A stretch of 64,000 nucleotides of DNA from Oxytricha trifallax (lineage: Eukaryota; Ciliophora; Spirotrichea; Sporadotrichida; Oxytrichidae): NCBI GenBank assembly GCA_000711775.1, contig ARYC01000075.1, positions 1 through 64,000 of the forward strand, in the 5' to 3' direction. A model generated the notes under the pieces. The model searched no databases, was not told where the DNA came from, and was given only the letters and a program-made list of their open reading frames with translations. Positions 45,949-57,279 of the stretch are shown in pieces (within the stretch, counting starts at the first letter, position 1; every line of letters starts with the position of its first letter). The translations under genes were made by a program, and so were the position numbers.

Positions 45949-47700
45949 CAGCGACCATATCCTTCTATTATTTGGATTTTTTCTTCAAGTTTTTTAATAG
46001 ATTTGAAATTTTTTAGCAACTTCTGGTCCTGAATGTTTAGCCAAGATGTACTTGAGTAAAATATAGGGTTTTTCATTTTATTGAATAAGCACGTCTTTTT
46101 CTAGCATTTCTTCTCCTTGGCAATTTAATGCTTCTACAGATTTTAATCTTTTGGATCATCTCGTATGTCTCTGGGTCTGTGCATTCAAGTAAAAATAAAT
46201 TAATGATTCTAATAATCATTTATTCATGGTTTATAGTTGACATTATTGAAAAAAATTAATGTGAATTCAAGTTTTATCCATCCGTGAATAATATGTAGTT
46301 TCTTTGATTTATTTGCAAGAATTTTTATTTTTGCTGTTGTTCATGCAATTCTTTTTGCAGTAAATATATTTCTTTTCACTAATATGAAATACAAGTTGTC
46401 TCATTTTGTGACGCAATAAATTCCCGGTTTGATTCAGCAATTTACTTTTAAATTTATAATATAAATTCTTTTACCCATTATGAACAAATACTTTATTTAT
46501 ACTTCTTTATGTTAAGAATATCTTCAAATCACTCTTGAAAAGTAAATCTCCCCTTTTTAAGGGAAGACTACTAAATTTTAATTTTCTCATAAAGCAAAGA
46601 TAACTCTTCGTTTTTTTAATCAATTAAGTCAACATATATCTGGTTAAAGACTATTTCAAAGTCTTTTCTTTGTTTTACTTTTCAACCTCAGGCACTGATA
46701 TAATTTATTAAAATCTCGCGATTTCGTATTCCAGGGTTTTAATCATATCCGCACTGGATTCAATGTTTCTGGTGACGCTCTCGAAAAAATACCTCAAATT
46801 ATATGTAGATTAACTTACACTTATAAATAGAAATAACAATATATCTGACTCTAACTTGGTGTTTTCACCAGCATATCTCTGTTTATTGAGTGTTTTAGAG
46901 TGAATGTTAAGATTATTTGAGTTTATTTGTTCCTTAACTGTGAAAACTATTGAGTTATACTTCTGAATTTCATTTTAAACTGCTATTTCTTGGTGAGCTC
47001 CAGCAAGTTCTTATATAATAATTTATTTAGAACATAATTATTATAAATAATTATGCTAAAGAGGTTTCTATTAGATCTAACTGATTCAAATAAATTCTGT
47101 TGTTGTTTAAAATTATTAGAGAATTAAGAAATTCTTAAAATAAAAATTGATAGATTATAAGTTTACACTCTTCTTCATTCCTTTTTTGTATCTTGGTGAC
47201 TAATTTGTTTTTTAGCTTGACTTGATCCAATTTCTTGATTATATTTTAGTGTGTCTATATGTTTGAAGCCTTATCTTTTTCTTTCTCAACTGCCAACACG
47301 ACGCACACATGCTGCCTAATCTGTTTGAGTTCTCAGTGTTTTAGTCTAATTGTCTTGCTGTTTCTTCTGTCTTCTGTTCCTCCTTATCATTTATTTCCTT
47401 AGACTCTTTGATCATTTTATTATCTTGAAAATTCTTCAACGAACTTAACTATGCCTATCTCAAAAGTACATTCTAAGCTCTTTCTTGCGTTATCTAACCT
47501 ACCTTAACTTCTCTCTAAGTCTTCTCTCGACTTTGCCAGTTCTTCGTAAACTTTTCTAAAGCCATCTTAACTAGGTGTCTTCTTCGAAGTGAGCCCCTTG
47601 TTGTGAGGTACGATGTAGATTAGCGATTTCAATTTTAAGAGTGGGTATTTTATAACCCTTTTTTTGCCTTGTTTTTCTTTTTATTCTCCACTTCTTCGTA
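45949..47700 (-). CDS. Coiled-coil protein, main part
   Basis: Minus-strand blocks: GFRKVYEELAKSREDLERSQ and KSLECTFEIGIVKFVEEFSR (47605-47389), MIKESKEINDKEEQKTEETA (about 47430-47290), and at 46190-45949 MHRPRDIRDDPKDQNLQKH and KLLKNFKSIKKLEEKIQIIE, running up to the border of the fold-back element. Composition is typical of long cytoskeletal coiled coils. The region near 46200-46800 is AT-rich with some frame loss and may hold IESs. Confidence 0.6.
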
Positions 47701-48028
47701 AGCTTCGTTCACTTTAAATTTTAGGGCATTTACTAATATATTTCAATAAATATTTTGAGAAATAAATAAAAAATCTTATGATTGATCTTTTTAACAATGT
47801 AAGATAACATTATAGCAGCACTGACATTTAAAGGCTTTTCAATGGATTTAATTATTGTTCTTTGCATTTCTTGATAACTTTTCTCACCTTCAAATATGTG
47901 AAGTCCATGACGATTGTAAACATTTTTATAATCTATAATTAATTTTTATATTAGTTTAAAATTTAGTATTATAGTATTTCTTCCCTTTTTACTAATGTTC
48001 ATAATCCTAACTTAATTTTAATATTTTC
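47701..48028. other. AT-rich spacer
   Basis: No supported gene; presumably the 5' flank of the coiled-coil gene. Confidence 0.4.
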
Positions 48029-48475
48029 TCAACAGTCGGCAGTTTTATAAAAGTGCCGACGGTTGCTGCGAATTTAGAATCTAATGGATTTTTCTATTGA
48101 TTTAACTTTTTATTAATAGGGATTATTTGATAATAATACTTTGAATTCAGGATTCAAGAATCCTGATAGAAACCAGAACTCCTTTTAGATTTATACAAAT
48201 CCATAAGGAATAGTTTAAAATTTATAAACTCATTATTTAATAATATTTTTACGGAAGATTAAACCTAAATTACTACTTTTATGTCAGAAATTTAGTTCTT
48301 TTTAGACTATTACAAATCAATAAGGATTTGTAAAATCTAATAAGATTTTTGAATCCTGAATCTATATAATAAAAGTCAAAGAACAGTATAAACTTATTAA
48401 TATATAATTTTTTAAATTAATTAAATTAAAAATGCCCTCAACCGTCGACAGTTTTATAAAAGTGCAGAAGGTTGG
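48029..48475. repeat. Small element bounded by two palindromic 36-bp repeats
   Basis: CAACAGTCGGCAGTTTTATAA... at 48030-48065 and CAACCGTCGACAGTTTTATAA... at 48440-48474 are near-copies, each itself an imperfect palindrome centred on TTTTATAAAA. Between them GAATTCAGGATTCAAGAATCC (about 48143) and TTTTGAATCCTGAATC (about 48350) form a second, inverted pair. The interior has no coding capacity. It looks like a non-autonomous fold-back element with nested inverted repeats. Confidence 0.7.
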
Positions 48476-48719
48476 AAAAATCAAATATATTTACTTTAAC
48501 TTATAATATTTATCATAAAAACTAATTGAATTTTATATTAAAAATACTATATATGCACACAATTCAAGTATAATAATAATCATTTGGCAATCGTCTTTGC
48601 TTTAATGGAATGGTATCTTAAGAGTTTATGAAGATATTTGAATTCTAATCAATATATTTAATCTTTCAGTTTTAATGAATCTTTTAGAACTGAGGTGATT
48701 TTTCAACTTTTTTAATTTT

Positions 48720-48940
48720 AATTGCTTATTATTTCTTCCAGGAACTGCTTGAATTTCTCTTTATGTATTAAAAGTCCTCTGGATCAAATCCGAGTGCTAA
48801 ATTTCTTTGTTTATAACTCAGTTGTCTTGAAGAGCTTCAAAATACTTTTGGGATTTCATCAATGGCTCCTAGGTCTTCGTTTTAATCGAGGGTTGTGTCT
48901 CCCCTTGTATTTAATGTTTTCAATATAAATAAGATAAGTC
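48720..48940 (-). CDS. Unidentified coding fragment
   Basis: On the minus strand frames read SYKQRNLALGFDPEDFQYIK and, in the adjacent frame, LLIHKEKFKQFLEEIISNQN, both protein-like, preceded by EDLGAIDEIPKVF and a TGA. A plus-strand standard-code ORF of 68 codons at 48722 is less convincing. The fragment ends close to the TBE at 48972. Confidence 0.35.
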
Positions 48941-48971
48941 CACATATATTGCTTTTTTTTTAATATATACT

Positions 48972-50192
48972 CAAAACCCCAAAACCCCTTAATGAGTTTT
49001 ATATGTGTTTTGATTGATGAGGGTAATGTTGGGGATTAGGGTTTCTTTTTGATTTGTTTCACTTTTGTTGTTAGATTCAATGTTATTTATTATTTTCATG
49101 GTTGAGATATTTAATATTTTATTTTTTACCATCACTACATCTACATAAATGCTATGAAGAAATTATTTCATAACGAAAATTATAATGATAGTACATCAAT
49201 TGTAAGCTTTGCTTATTTAATTAGAATAGCTAATTTTATGAAAGCATCTTCTTTTAATTCTTAGGAACTCCATTTTTTTAAATGTTTTGGTGCCAACTTA
49301 TAAAAAATTCAAATTGGTAATGGTACCAATTATGTTTTGAACCATTTTGGAACTTTTCCTTTAAAACCTCATTAATTTAAAACTAGGTACTAATTAAGTT
49401 TTGGTACTATTAAATTGGCACCAATTAAAATTTAACAAATTTAGTACCGGTACTAATTAAATTAAAACAAATTTAGTACTAATTTAATGGAATTTAATTG
49501 GTTAAAATGGAAATTTATCTCTGAAATTTGATACAGTTTTTGCAAACTTTTTCCATTTCTCTTTACAGGGTTGACCTCCTATAAGATACCCATATTTGAT
49601 AGGTGTCCTAAAATTAATAGAAATTAGAAATACAAAATTTTAAAATTGATATCCATTTATAATACTTCTGGAACTGAATCATTACATGATTGTTGATATA
49701 ATTCACCTTAAAATCACTCATTTTATGCATATTTTTCATTTAAATTTTCCTTATGTAACCAAACTTGTTCCTATTGGAAGAAAATATGATAATAAAGAAC
49801 GCAAGCTAAAAGGAATTAAAGTGTTGAATTTATTTTGAAAATAACTTTTTGTGAAAACTTCAAAAATATTTGTGCATAAATGCCAATTTTAAAAAAAGAT
49901 GCAATCATCTAAATTGATAAAAACGATCAGGAAAAGTTATAGCTTATGAAAAAAATGTAAAACAGATAAAAATGTCTATCAAGCTTATCTTTTTTTAAAA
50001 TAAAAATGCTATAACATGTATATAAATATGAGAACATATAAGTTGAGTATCAAAATGATGATCATATTAAATTTTCAAAATTCATAACTAGAGTAAAAAT
50101 GATACTTCCTTGCTCAAATAAACCCTAATCCCCAACATTACCCTCATCAATCAAAACACATATAAAACTCATTTAGGAGTTTTGGGGTTTTG
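48972..50192. mobile_element. Gene-less TBE derivative (1.2 kb)
   Basis: Perfect tips CAAAACCCCAAAACCCC (left) and GGAGTTTTGGGGTTTTG (right), with matching inner inverted repeats (for example CCCTAATCCCCAACATTACC at about 50127 against its complement near 49030). It keeps the spacer between the divergent 57- and 22-kDa genes: 49500-49605 matches 18515-18605 and 55160-55260, including GGTTGACCTCCTATAAGAT. All three genes are gone. Flanking triplets are ACT and ATT, both of the ANT type but not identical. Confidence 0.9.
49285..49485. repeat. GGTACCAATTA-type palindromes in the gene-less TBE
   Basis: Several direct and inverted copies of TTGGTACCAATTA, TAGTACTAATTAA and related units occur in 200 bp. 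They lie at the position of the unrelated palindromes of the other TBEs (18408-18481 and 54960-55135). Confidence 0.75.
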
Positions 50193-50640
50193 ATTATTGA
50201 ATCTCAATAATAAACTTTTAATTAATAATAAGGTGTCTTATAAATTCTTCACAATAACTCTCTAGTTCATAAACCATTCCTTTTGATTTTGAGAATTCAA
50301 TTGCACTTGCTTTTTTAGAAGTTTCTCTGATTTCTGAGTTCTTTGATGCCAGCTTCCATTAAAGTATAATTTAATGTATATAATTGTTAGGCAATAAAAT
50401 ATAATCAATTTTGCCGGAATCATTATCGTAAAATTTCAACAAGAGAGAAACTTAATCGATTATTAATAATTTATTGGCTTAATAATAAATTTTCTATTAT
50501 TCTTCACAATTCTTTTGAATGCCATTACTAATATTGCAAATATTCTATAGCCCTATTTAAATAATCTGATTTATTTTGATGTATGAATATTCTCGATATA
50601 TTTTTGTTTCGATAATTTAAATTAAATATCTAACCAAGGA
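50193..50640. other. AT-rich spacer
   Basis: No supported gene. Confidence 0.45.
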
Positions 50641-50649
50641 CAAAAAACG

Positions 50650-52671
50650 ATGGAAGAATGTTACGATACCACTTGCACTTACAAATATTACATGCCTCCC
50701 TAGCAGTAGAAAAAACTATGAGCTTTCAAAATCTCCAAAATAACCTTGCTAACATGGGAAATGAATAGTTGATATCAAATTTTTTAATATTTTATAGATA
50801 CTCAAAGTTATTAATATACGATCCCGGGCAGATTCAACTACGCCACACTTCAGCTGCATTTAGACTTTCAGAAACTATACTGCGAGTTATGGAAGCATGC
50901 CAGGTATAAATATGAAATAGTTAATTATTGCAGGGTATAACTAGCATGGTCTAAACCAATTCTCAGGCTGCAGGACAATCTAAAACTATAGACGCTAACT
51001 TAATGGGAAGGATGCAATAATAGTATTAAAATTTCAAATGGGTGTTTAGATATACTTTATTTATATGAATTGGAATAACTTAAATATGTAAGATGGATTA
51101 AACATTGACCCAACTGCGAACTAGTTTGGAAACAACTTAAATTAGTTTTAAGCCTTTAGTATGTACAACTCCTTGCTATAAAGCATAAACCTATCATAAT
51201 TAAAGTAACTTAAAATTGAGCTATTAAGGATGAAGCAAACTCAATCAAATTAGAATTTATTCAATTAAATCAATTTTATTATGTCACGAGACCCTCTTTG
51301 TTTGTTGCTGGATTCTTAAACGCAGCTTAGCTTCTTGCAAGTACTTTATTAACGCAACAATAAACAGCTCCCACCTTAATAGAAGCAATATCAACTAACT
51401 CCTTAAACCTTGTCTATGCAATATAAATCTCCTAATTAACCAATTGGACAAATTCTTTAAATAAAATCTAAACATAAATATGAACAACATCTATTCTAAT
51501 TTAAAATTTTTCAATTGATTTACTTCATTGAAAAGTAAGGAACTCAAGGAAACTCTTCGTTATTATCTTCTAATCTAGTAGTAGTAGAATTTCAATGGAA
51601 TTGTATAGAATAAGACCCCGCTTGCGTAGCAAACTTAGAGTTACTTAAATGCTATTTTAATATCAAACATCAACTTTAAATAATTGTGGGTAACAAAAAC
51701 AGCCTTAGGCACACTCCCAATCTAGGATTTACACCAAATCGGCAAAACTTACGAAAGCTAAATAATTACATGGTTAATAATTTGCCAGACTTAAATGGGT
51801 AAATTATTTATTTGATACATGAACTAAGCAAACTTAGGAAACGAGAATAACGAATCAATATCAGGTAAAAATTTACTTAACCGTTAAAATTATAAAATGA
51901 AGTCAATCTCTAGAGAATGACAAGCAGGTTACAACGTGCACTTAATATGATAATCAAAGCAGTAAAATTCTAATAACAGAAGTTTCAGTTCAGATTATAA
52001 CTATGCAAAGGTTATATCATAAGCTAATCAGCTTAAAATTAACAAATTACATAAGTCAACAGTCATAGTGCTTCATAAATCATGGTTTAGTTTTAACACA
52101 TAGAATGATATTGATAATTAAGTTTATAACCAACATACTGAACATTACATCCAGAGGAGTCCACCTAAAAATCGAACCAGTTACCCACAGAATCAATACA
52201 TAGAATTAACCAAATAACTACAATTTAGGAGATCCCAATTAATCCTTCAACTATTGGAAGTTCTAAAACCAATTTAAGCAGAAGTCAAGTAACTAAAAAA
52301 ACACACCAAGGAACAGATATAACTATAGCTATTAATAGAAACTAAAACATTATCTATGATAATAAAGTTGCTAACAGCATGGGAGCTAATGATTACATGC
52401 ATTAATTATTTTTAAAAAAACACTAAAATAATAACATGTCTCAATGTTAAAATTCGATTTTATAAAGAGTAATATTTAAACACCTTCCCTAATAAAAACG
52501 CTAATCATAACTTTAACAATTAATATTACATTTTAACTATAAAATTCTAAGAAATTAAAGGAATTTGATTAAATTCTCCATTCAGCTCTAATTATAAAAA
52601 AGACTATTAAAACAATCAACAATATAACAGCTAATATATTATATCCAATAATGTCACAAACATAGGTGAGA
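50650..52671 (+). CDS. Unidentified large plus-strand gene
   Basis: ATG 50650 opens MEECYDTTCTYKYYMPPQQQ. Later blocks: AAFRLSETILRVMEACQV, ITSMVQTNSQAAGQSKTIDA, MNWNNLNMQDGLNIDPTANQ (from about 51066), RPSLFVAGFLNAAQLLASTL (about 51290), TAPTLIEAISTNSLNLVYAI, LVVVEFQWNCIEQDPACVAN (about 51570) and INPSTIGSSKTNLSRSQVTK (about 52240) reaching TGA near 52670. One plus frame has no TGA for over 1 kb (51061-52109), although some parts read better in a neighbouring frame. Low complexity at both ends with a helical, Ala-rich core. No family recognised. Confidence 0.5.
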
Positions 52672-53200
52672 TGCCATCATGGTCCTAAATCCAAGAATTT
52701 TGAGGAGCTCTTAGTAAATTGGAGGTAAATGGGAACTTATCTAACTCTACCTATTATCAAAATACTTAAATTTTAATAAACATCGTCCTAAACAATTAGC
52801 TTATAATGGCTTATATAGTAATGACTATGATAGAATAAGTATGATAGACCAAGCCAAAAAAGGAATTTTTTTTTTAAAAATCAAAGAAACCTGAAGTTAC
52901 TTCACGAGTCTAAACTAAAAGTATAATTACTATGCTAATAACTTGAAAACGATGAAAAATAGGAAAACCATGAACAAAATATATAAAAAACAGAAAAGTA
53001 GTCAGAAAAGAATGCAAATTCCTTAGTGGCGATGATTATACTGGAGTTAATAATTTAGTAACATTAAAAGTCCAAGACCCCAATACACAGTTTACTCTTA
53101 CTCTATTTTTATAATAATTGCAAGAATTTGTAGTGGTCAGCATAAAATCTATTGCACATGACTCATAATTCTATCATGGAGTTTCAAAAACTTGAGAAGG
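52672..53200. other. Spacer before the near-intact TBE
   Basis: AT-rich with no clear frame. The TBE begins at 53204, so this is the downstream flank of the preceding gene or its disrupted 3' part. Confidence 0.4.
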
Positions 53201-53203
53201 AAT

Positions 53204-53275
53204 CAAAACCCCAAAACCCCTTAATGAGGTTTATAAGTGCTTTGATTTGTAGGGAATTTGTTAGGGGTTGGGGTT
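53204..53275 (+). repeat. TBE left inverted terminal repeat
   Basis: C4A4C4-type tip followed by TTAATGAGGTTTATAAGTGC; repeated inverted at about 57205-57276. Confidence 0.93.
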
Positions 53276-53322
53276 ATTAATAGGTTTTAATGTGAAATTT
53301 ATAGTAAATGTATTTAATTTAA

Positions 53323-54771
53323 TCACTCAAAATGCACTTTTGGATCATGTGGGAATGGTCTGAAGTTTATCTTACTTAACCACAACTCAATCTACTCTAT
53401 TGATATGTCTGATCTTGAGTTTGGTTTTATTATTATTGACTCTGCCATTTGCTTCATTGATTGAGACACTCTTGTTTTTTCAATAAATTGCTTTATTCTT
53501 TGCCTTGCATCCTTCTCGCACCTTGTAGAGTAGTAATCGTTGCGAGGCATATCGCACTCTATTATTATATTGCTGCTAAAGCCCATACATCCCACTGTAA
53601 GTCTCCATCTCTCCAGTCTTCTCTTTCTGGATAATAACCTGGAGTTCCCATTACACTTCCAAGTCTTGATACTTCCACTCTTAAGGCTCTGTTGAAATCA
53701 ATAATTGTTACTTTTACTGGTGAAAAGTTCAACATTATATTCTCAGGCTTGAGATCTCTGTGAACAAAGCCTAACTTATGAAGCTCTTTGATACCTTGTA
53801 TAGCTTAGGTTGATATTAATGCAAGCTATCTATGATTTCTTTGATCAGTTATGAAATCTCTGAGTGTCATCTCAAAGAATGGTAGTCTGAAAGCCACATG
53901 ATCTTTGGCTAGGAGAACAGCATCTAGCTTTATTAAGTATTTGCATTCTTTAAACTTGGCCTGAGTGAGTACTTAATACTCATTAGTAAACTCCATTTAA
54001 TATTTATCATCACTAAGGAGATAGTTGAAAGGATATACCTTGTAAGCATACTGATGATCCTTAATAACTTTCTTCTCATAGGAGTCCTCCAGAATTAGGT
54101 AGCTTTAGAGAGAAGTATCTAAATCAATCTATGCTAGTACTTGAATTTTCTTGTATTATATCTTAATCATGATTTTAGTGACCTCTGATGCTAAGAGGTT
54201 GCGTGCAATCCTCACATACTCTGATTCGCTTGCTTGTTAAAGCTCAGCAGCTTAAAGAGGTTCCCTTGCTTTTCTTTTGTTGAGCAACTTCAGTTGAGTG
54301 TCTTAATCTTCAACTTCTATCTCTTTCTTGTGGGCTTTTAAAAGATGTTTCTTTAAGTCTCTTGTATGAGAGTACTGCTTATGGCACTCAAAGCAATCAT
54401 ACTTTCCATCAACTTTGTCATGCTTTAAGTATACAGTAGGCTTAGCTTCCTTATGGACCTTCATATGTCTGTACCAGCTTGATTTATGAGCAAAATCTCT
54501 CTCACATAGCTCACAAAAATAGACTTCAGCTTCTTCAGTTTGTACAGGAATTTCATTAATACCTTTCTACTCCTCTCTGTCTCCCACACATTTGTTTGCC
54601 ATTTATTTTATATTATTAATATATTTTAATAACAGAGACCTCAAGTGATAGCTCTGGTAGTTCCTTATGAGAGTTCATCTCACAGCTATCACACTTTTTA
54701 TTGACGCCAAAGGTAAGTCCCATTTAGTTTGATGGAAGTGCTGTTGTTTTTCTTAAAATATTAGCGCTCAT
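53323..54771 (-). CDS. TBE 57-kDa zinc-finger/kinase protein
   Basis: Two candidate starts: ATG 54771 (MSANILRKTTALPSNQ, with a CDSC pair, in another frame) or ATG 54602 (MANKCVGDREEQKGINEI). From the latter come two C2H2 fingers, CELCERDFAHKSSWYRH and CFECHKQYSHTRDLKKH, then a kinase region with catalytic loop FVHRDLKPENIMLN, activation-segment start TIIDFNRA (DFN where most kinases have DFG) and GTPGYYPEREDWRDGD. A 2-base insertion near 53575 shifts the last 80 codons; without it the frame runs to TGA 53325-53323. HRD and PxxN residues are kept. Role in transposition is unknown. Confidence 0.88.
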
Positions 54772-54959
54772 ATTTAAATTTGAATTTAAAATTATAAAAC
54801 TGCCTCTATAACTGAGAGCTTATATGAGAGCTTTGCAAGCCTACAAGTTTCAAAGGAAGTTCTTAGAGTATAACAGAAGAAAAATGAGCAGTAAGAGACA
54901 ACCCAGCTCAAAATATAGGTGAGAAAGTAACCATTTTAACTTACAATTATAAGTTGATT

Positions 54960-55135
54960 ATAGCACGTACCGATTTAGGAGGTGCACCTAATTAAGTACG
55001 TACTGCTTTAGGAGGTATTTTGTGATTTTATGATTAAAATTAGGGTACTCCTAATTAAGTACTAGCTTTAATTAATACTCCTAATTAAGTACTAGCATTT
55101 TAGGAGCTGCTCCTAATTAAGTACGTACCAATTTA
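54960..55135. repeat. Palindromic repeats in the TBE divergent spacer
   Basis: Units such as TTTAGGAGGTGCACCTAATT, GGGTACTCCTAATTAAGTAC and TTTAGGAGCTGCTCCTAATT recur in direct and inverted order between the divergent 57- and 22-kDa genes. Position matches 18408-18481, sequence only partly. Confidence 0.78.
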
Positions 55136-55334
55136 AATTAAAAAATATGGAACTATAACAGTAGAAATTGATATCAATCTCTCAAGTTGAAACCAGTTCT
55201 CAAAACCTTCTCCATATCCTTCTTAGAGGTTGACCTCCTATAGGATGCCCATATTTATAGTAAGTTTTACAGAGGTATATAATTGAAATCAATAAACTTA
55301 AATTTGAATATCATCTCTTAGATCTGTAAACAAG

Positions 55335-56121
55335 ATGGAGTCAATGAATGATGCAATGAAAGAGTGCAAGCACAAGAATTGATTCAAAGATTTAGAAGCA
55401 AGGAGGATTTGCACCGCTACCTGGTGCAGCAAGGTAATGAACTCATAAAAACTAATCTTGATTATGTAGTTGGTTTGTTCCTCCCAACGATGGAAGGCAC
55501 TAAAATTTCATTTTTAAGAGCCATACTCTGTGAAGAGAAGAAACCATTAAAAACTTAAGATGTAAAGTTTGCAGAAATTCCAAACTATCCTGAAATCTCT
55601 GTGACTAATTTATATGATAATGCAATGAATGACCAAGAGGTTTCGTTGTACCTGCCTACAAAGAAGCAGTTGTCAAATAAACTACCTGAAAGAAACTACT
55701 TATTTGGCATACTTGCAACAATAAAAGGTGATTACTTGAAAGAAATTATTCAAGAATCTCATAAGAAAAGGTACAGCATCTCTTCAGAAGATAAGGACAA
55801 ACAAGAGATCAAGATAAGTGAGAGCTGGCTATCAGAGCTGCAGAAGCACCCTTATATTTCAAGTAAGATTTGTAGCTTAACTCTTTAGAAAAATCTGGAA
55901 CTGGCATATTCTTGATGAAAGAATAGAGCAAGCTTCACAGAGAGCGAAAGTCGCACACAAAATATGAAGTTAGCAAGAGACTTTATTCAAATATTTAGCC
56001 TCCAGAGTCAATGAAAATAGATGCTGGAGCTGGCAGCAAGAGAAGAAACTTAGGAGGAGGGAAGCAAGAAGTAGAAGAAAAGAAAGAGAAGCCAGCTCCC
56101 TCTAAAGAATTCTAAATGTGA
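55335..56121 (+). CDS. TBE 22-kDa protein
   Basis: ATG 55335 opens MESMNDAMK, then a one-base shift, then QAQELIQRFRSKEDLHRYLV, VGLFLPTMEGTKISFLRAIL, PNYPEISVTNLYDNAMND and, after a second shift near 55890, KSGTGIFLMKEQSKLHRERK and the Lys/Glu-rich tail ending EFQM with TGA 56119-56121. Predicted length about 260 codons. It resembles the copy at 18688. The function is not established; it is conserved among TBEs. Its 3' end faces the transposase with 9 bp between stop codons. Confidence 0.85.
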
Positions 56122-56130
56122 CTTATATAT

Positions 56131-57195
56131 TCATTAACTTAACTACAAAACTTATTTATATACATTCACTCTCTCTTCTTTAGCACACTTTTATGCCAAC
56201 TAATTATCAACTCTCTTAGCTGAACTTTTTATAAAATCGACTGTATCAATAGGTAGGTCATGCATCAGGTGGTATAGCAGCAGTTTCTTATAATGACCTT
56301 TTAGTATACCCCAGTAGAATTCAATTCCATTAAACTATGGACTGTAAGGTACGTTGAACACTGGCGTTATTCTAAGTTGTTCATAACTCTTCCTTGTATC
56401 TTTTGTCTTATGAACTGAAAGATTATCAACAAACAGTATAATCTCTTATTCAGGGTACTTCTCTCTCAGCTGCTCTAAGAACTTAATATACTGCTCTGTC
56501 TTAATAGAGCGAGGATGAATAACATAAGTTTCTAAACCAGCATCCTCGCTAATACCTCCAAGAATTGCCATTGTTTATACCTTGACTTTCTAGTCATATA
56601 CTTCTATATTACTATGCCTCTTATACCAAGACTTCTAGATGAAAGTGTTGAAGGTAAACACAGCCTGGTCAGCATGAATAAACTTAATATTATTCTATTA
56701 GGCTCTCTGCATTTAATTATAAATATAATTTAAGTTGTTGTTGTAAAATGGCAGAGTGAAATCAATTACTCTCTTGATACGATTTACACCTTTGTAAGAG
56801 ATACCGTTTCGTTTATAAATGTTTGCAACAGATTATGCAGAGATCTTCAACTCAGGGAACTGGCGGTGAAACATAATAGCTCGTTAGTCGAGAGAGAAGT
56901 GAGCCCAATACTTCAAAGTTTTTTCATTAATAAGATAGTCAATATGCTTCTAAAGAAACTTTGACTTCCTCTTAGGCTAAGAATTCAGCTATTATTGCTT
57001 TAATTACACAGCTTTCAAGCAGTGAGAGCGAACAGTTGATGGACTACGCTTTAAGAGCATTGCAATAGACTTATAGTTCAGTACTGGTTTGACTTATTCA
57101 CTATACATATCACATCCATAACGCAGTTTAAACACTAAATCTATATACTCTTCATCATAAATAGACCCCAAAAGCTTGCTATTTTTGTCTCGCAT
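56131..57195 (-). CDS. TBE 42-kDa DDE transposase, intact
   Basis: 354 codons from ATG 57195 to TGA 56133-56131 without a lesion. Residues 41-58 (YKSIAMLLKRSPSTVRSH) look like a helix-turn-helix. The catalytic triad of the IS630/Tc1-mariner superfamily is complete: Asp176 (FIHADQAVF), Asp257 (ILFVDNLSVHK) and Glu292 (PYSPQFNGIEFYWG), giving DD34E spacing. Gln is written TAA/TAG many times. The enzyme cuts and joins TBE ends; TBE transposases are known to act in DNA elimination during nuclear development in Oxytricha. The best-preserved protein gene here. Confidence 0.95.
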
Positions 57196-57204
57196 TTAAT
57201 TAAT

Positions 57205-57276
57205 AACCCCAATCCCAAACAAATTCCCTACAAATCAAAGCACTTATAAACCTCTTTAAGGGGTTTTGGGGTTTTG
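57205..57276 (-). repeat. TBE right inverted terminal repeat
   Basis: Inverted copy of 53204-53275 ending in perfect G4T4G4T4G. Confidence 0.93.
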
Positions 57277-57279
57277 AAT

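Larger units (their letters stand above)
53204..57276. mobile_element. Near-intact TBE transposon, 4.07 kb
   Basis: Tips are perfect: CAAAACCCCAAAACCCC at 53204 and GGGGTTTTGGGGTTTTG ending 57276; about 70 bp of inner repeat also match inverted (TTAGGGGTTGGGGTTATTAA near 53262 against TTAATAACCCCAATCCC near 57200). AAT at 53201-53203 is duplicated at 57277-57279. All three genes are complete in length; the transposase has no lesion, the kinase gene one 2-base insertion, the 22-kDa gene two small shifts. It is the youngest TBE in the window by this measure. Confidence 0.97.

Noticed and set aside
53323-57195. General reassignment of TGA to an amino acid in this organism
   Set aside because: TBE genes in separate copies end at the same TGA (after HFE/LFE, FQM/FDM) and the intact transposase has none inside, so TGA is the stop codon.
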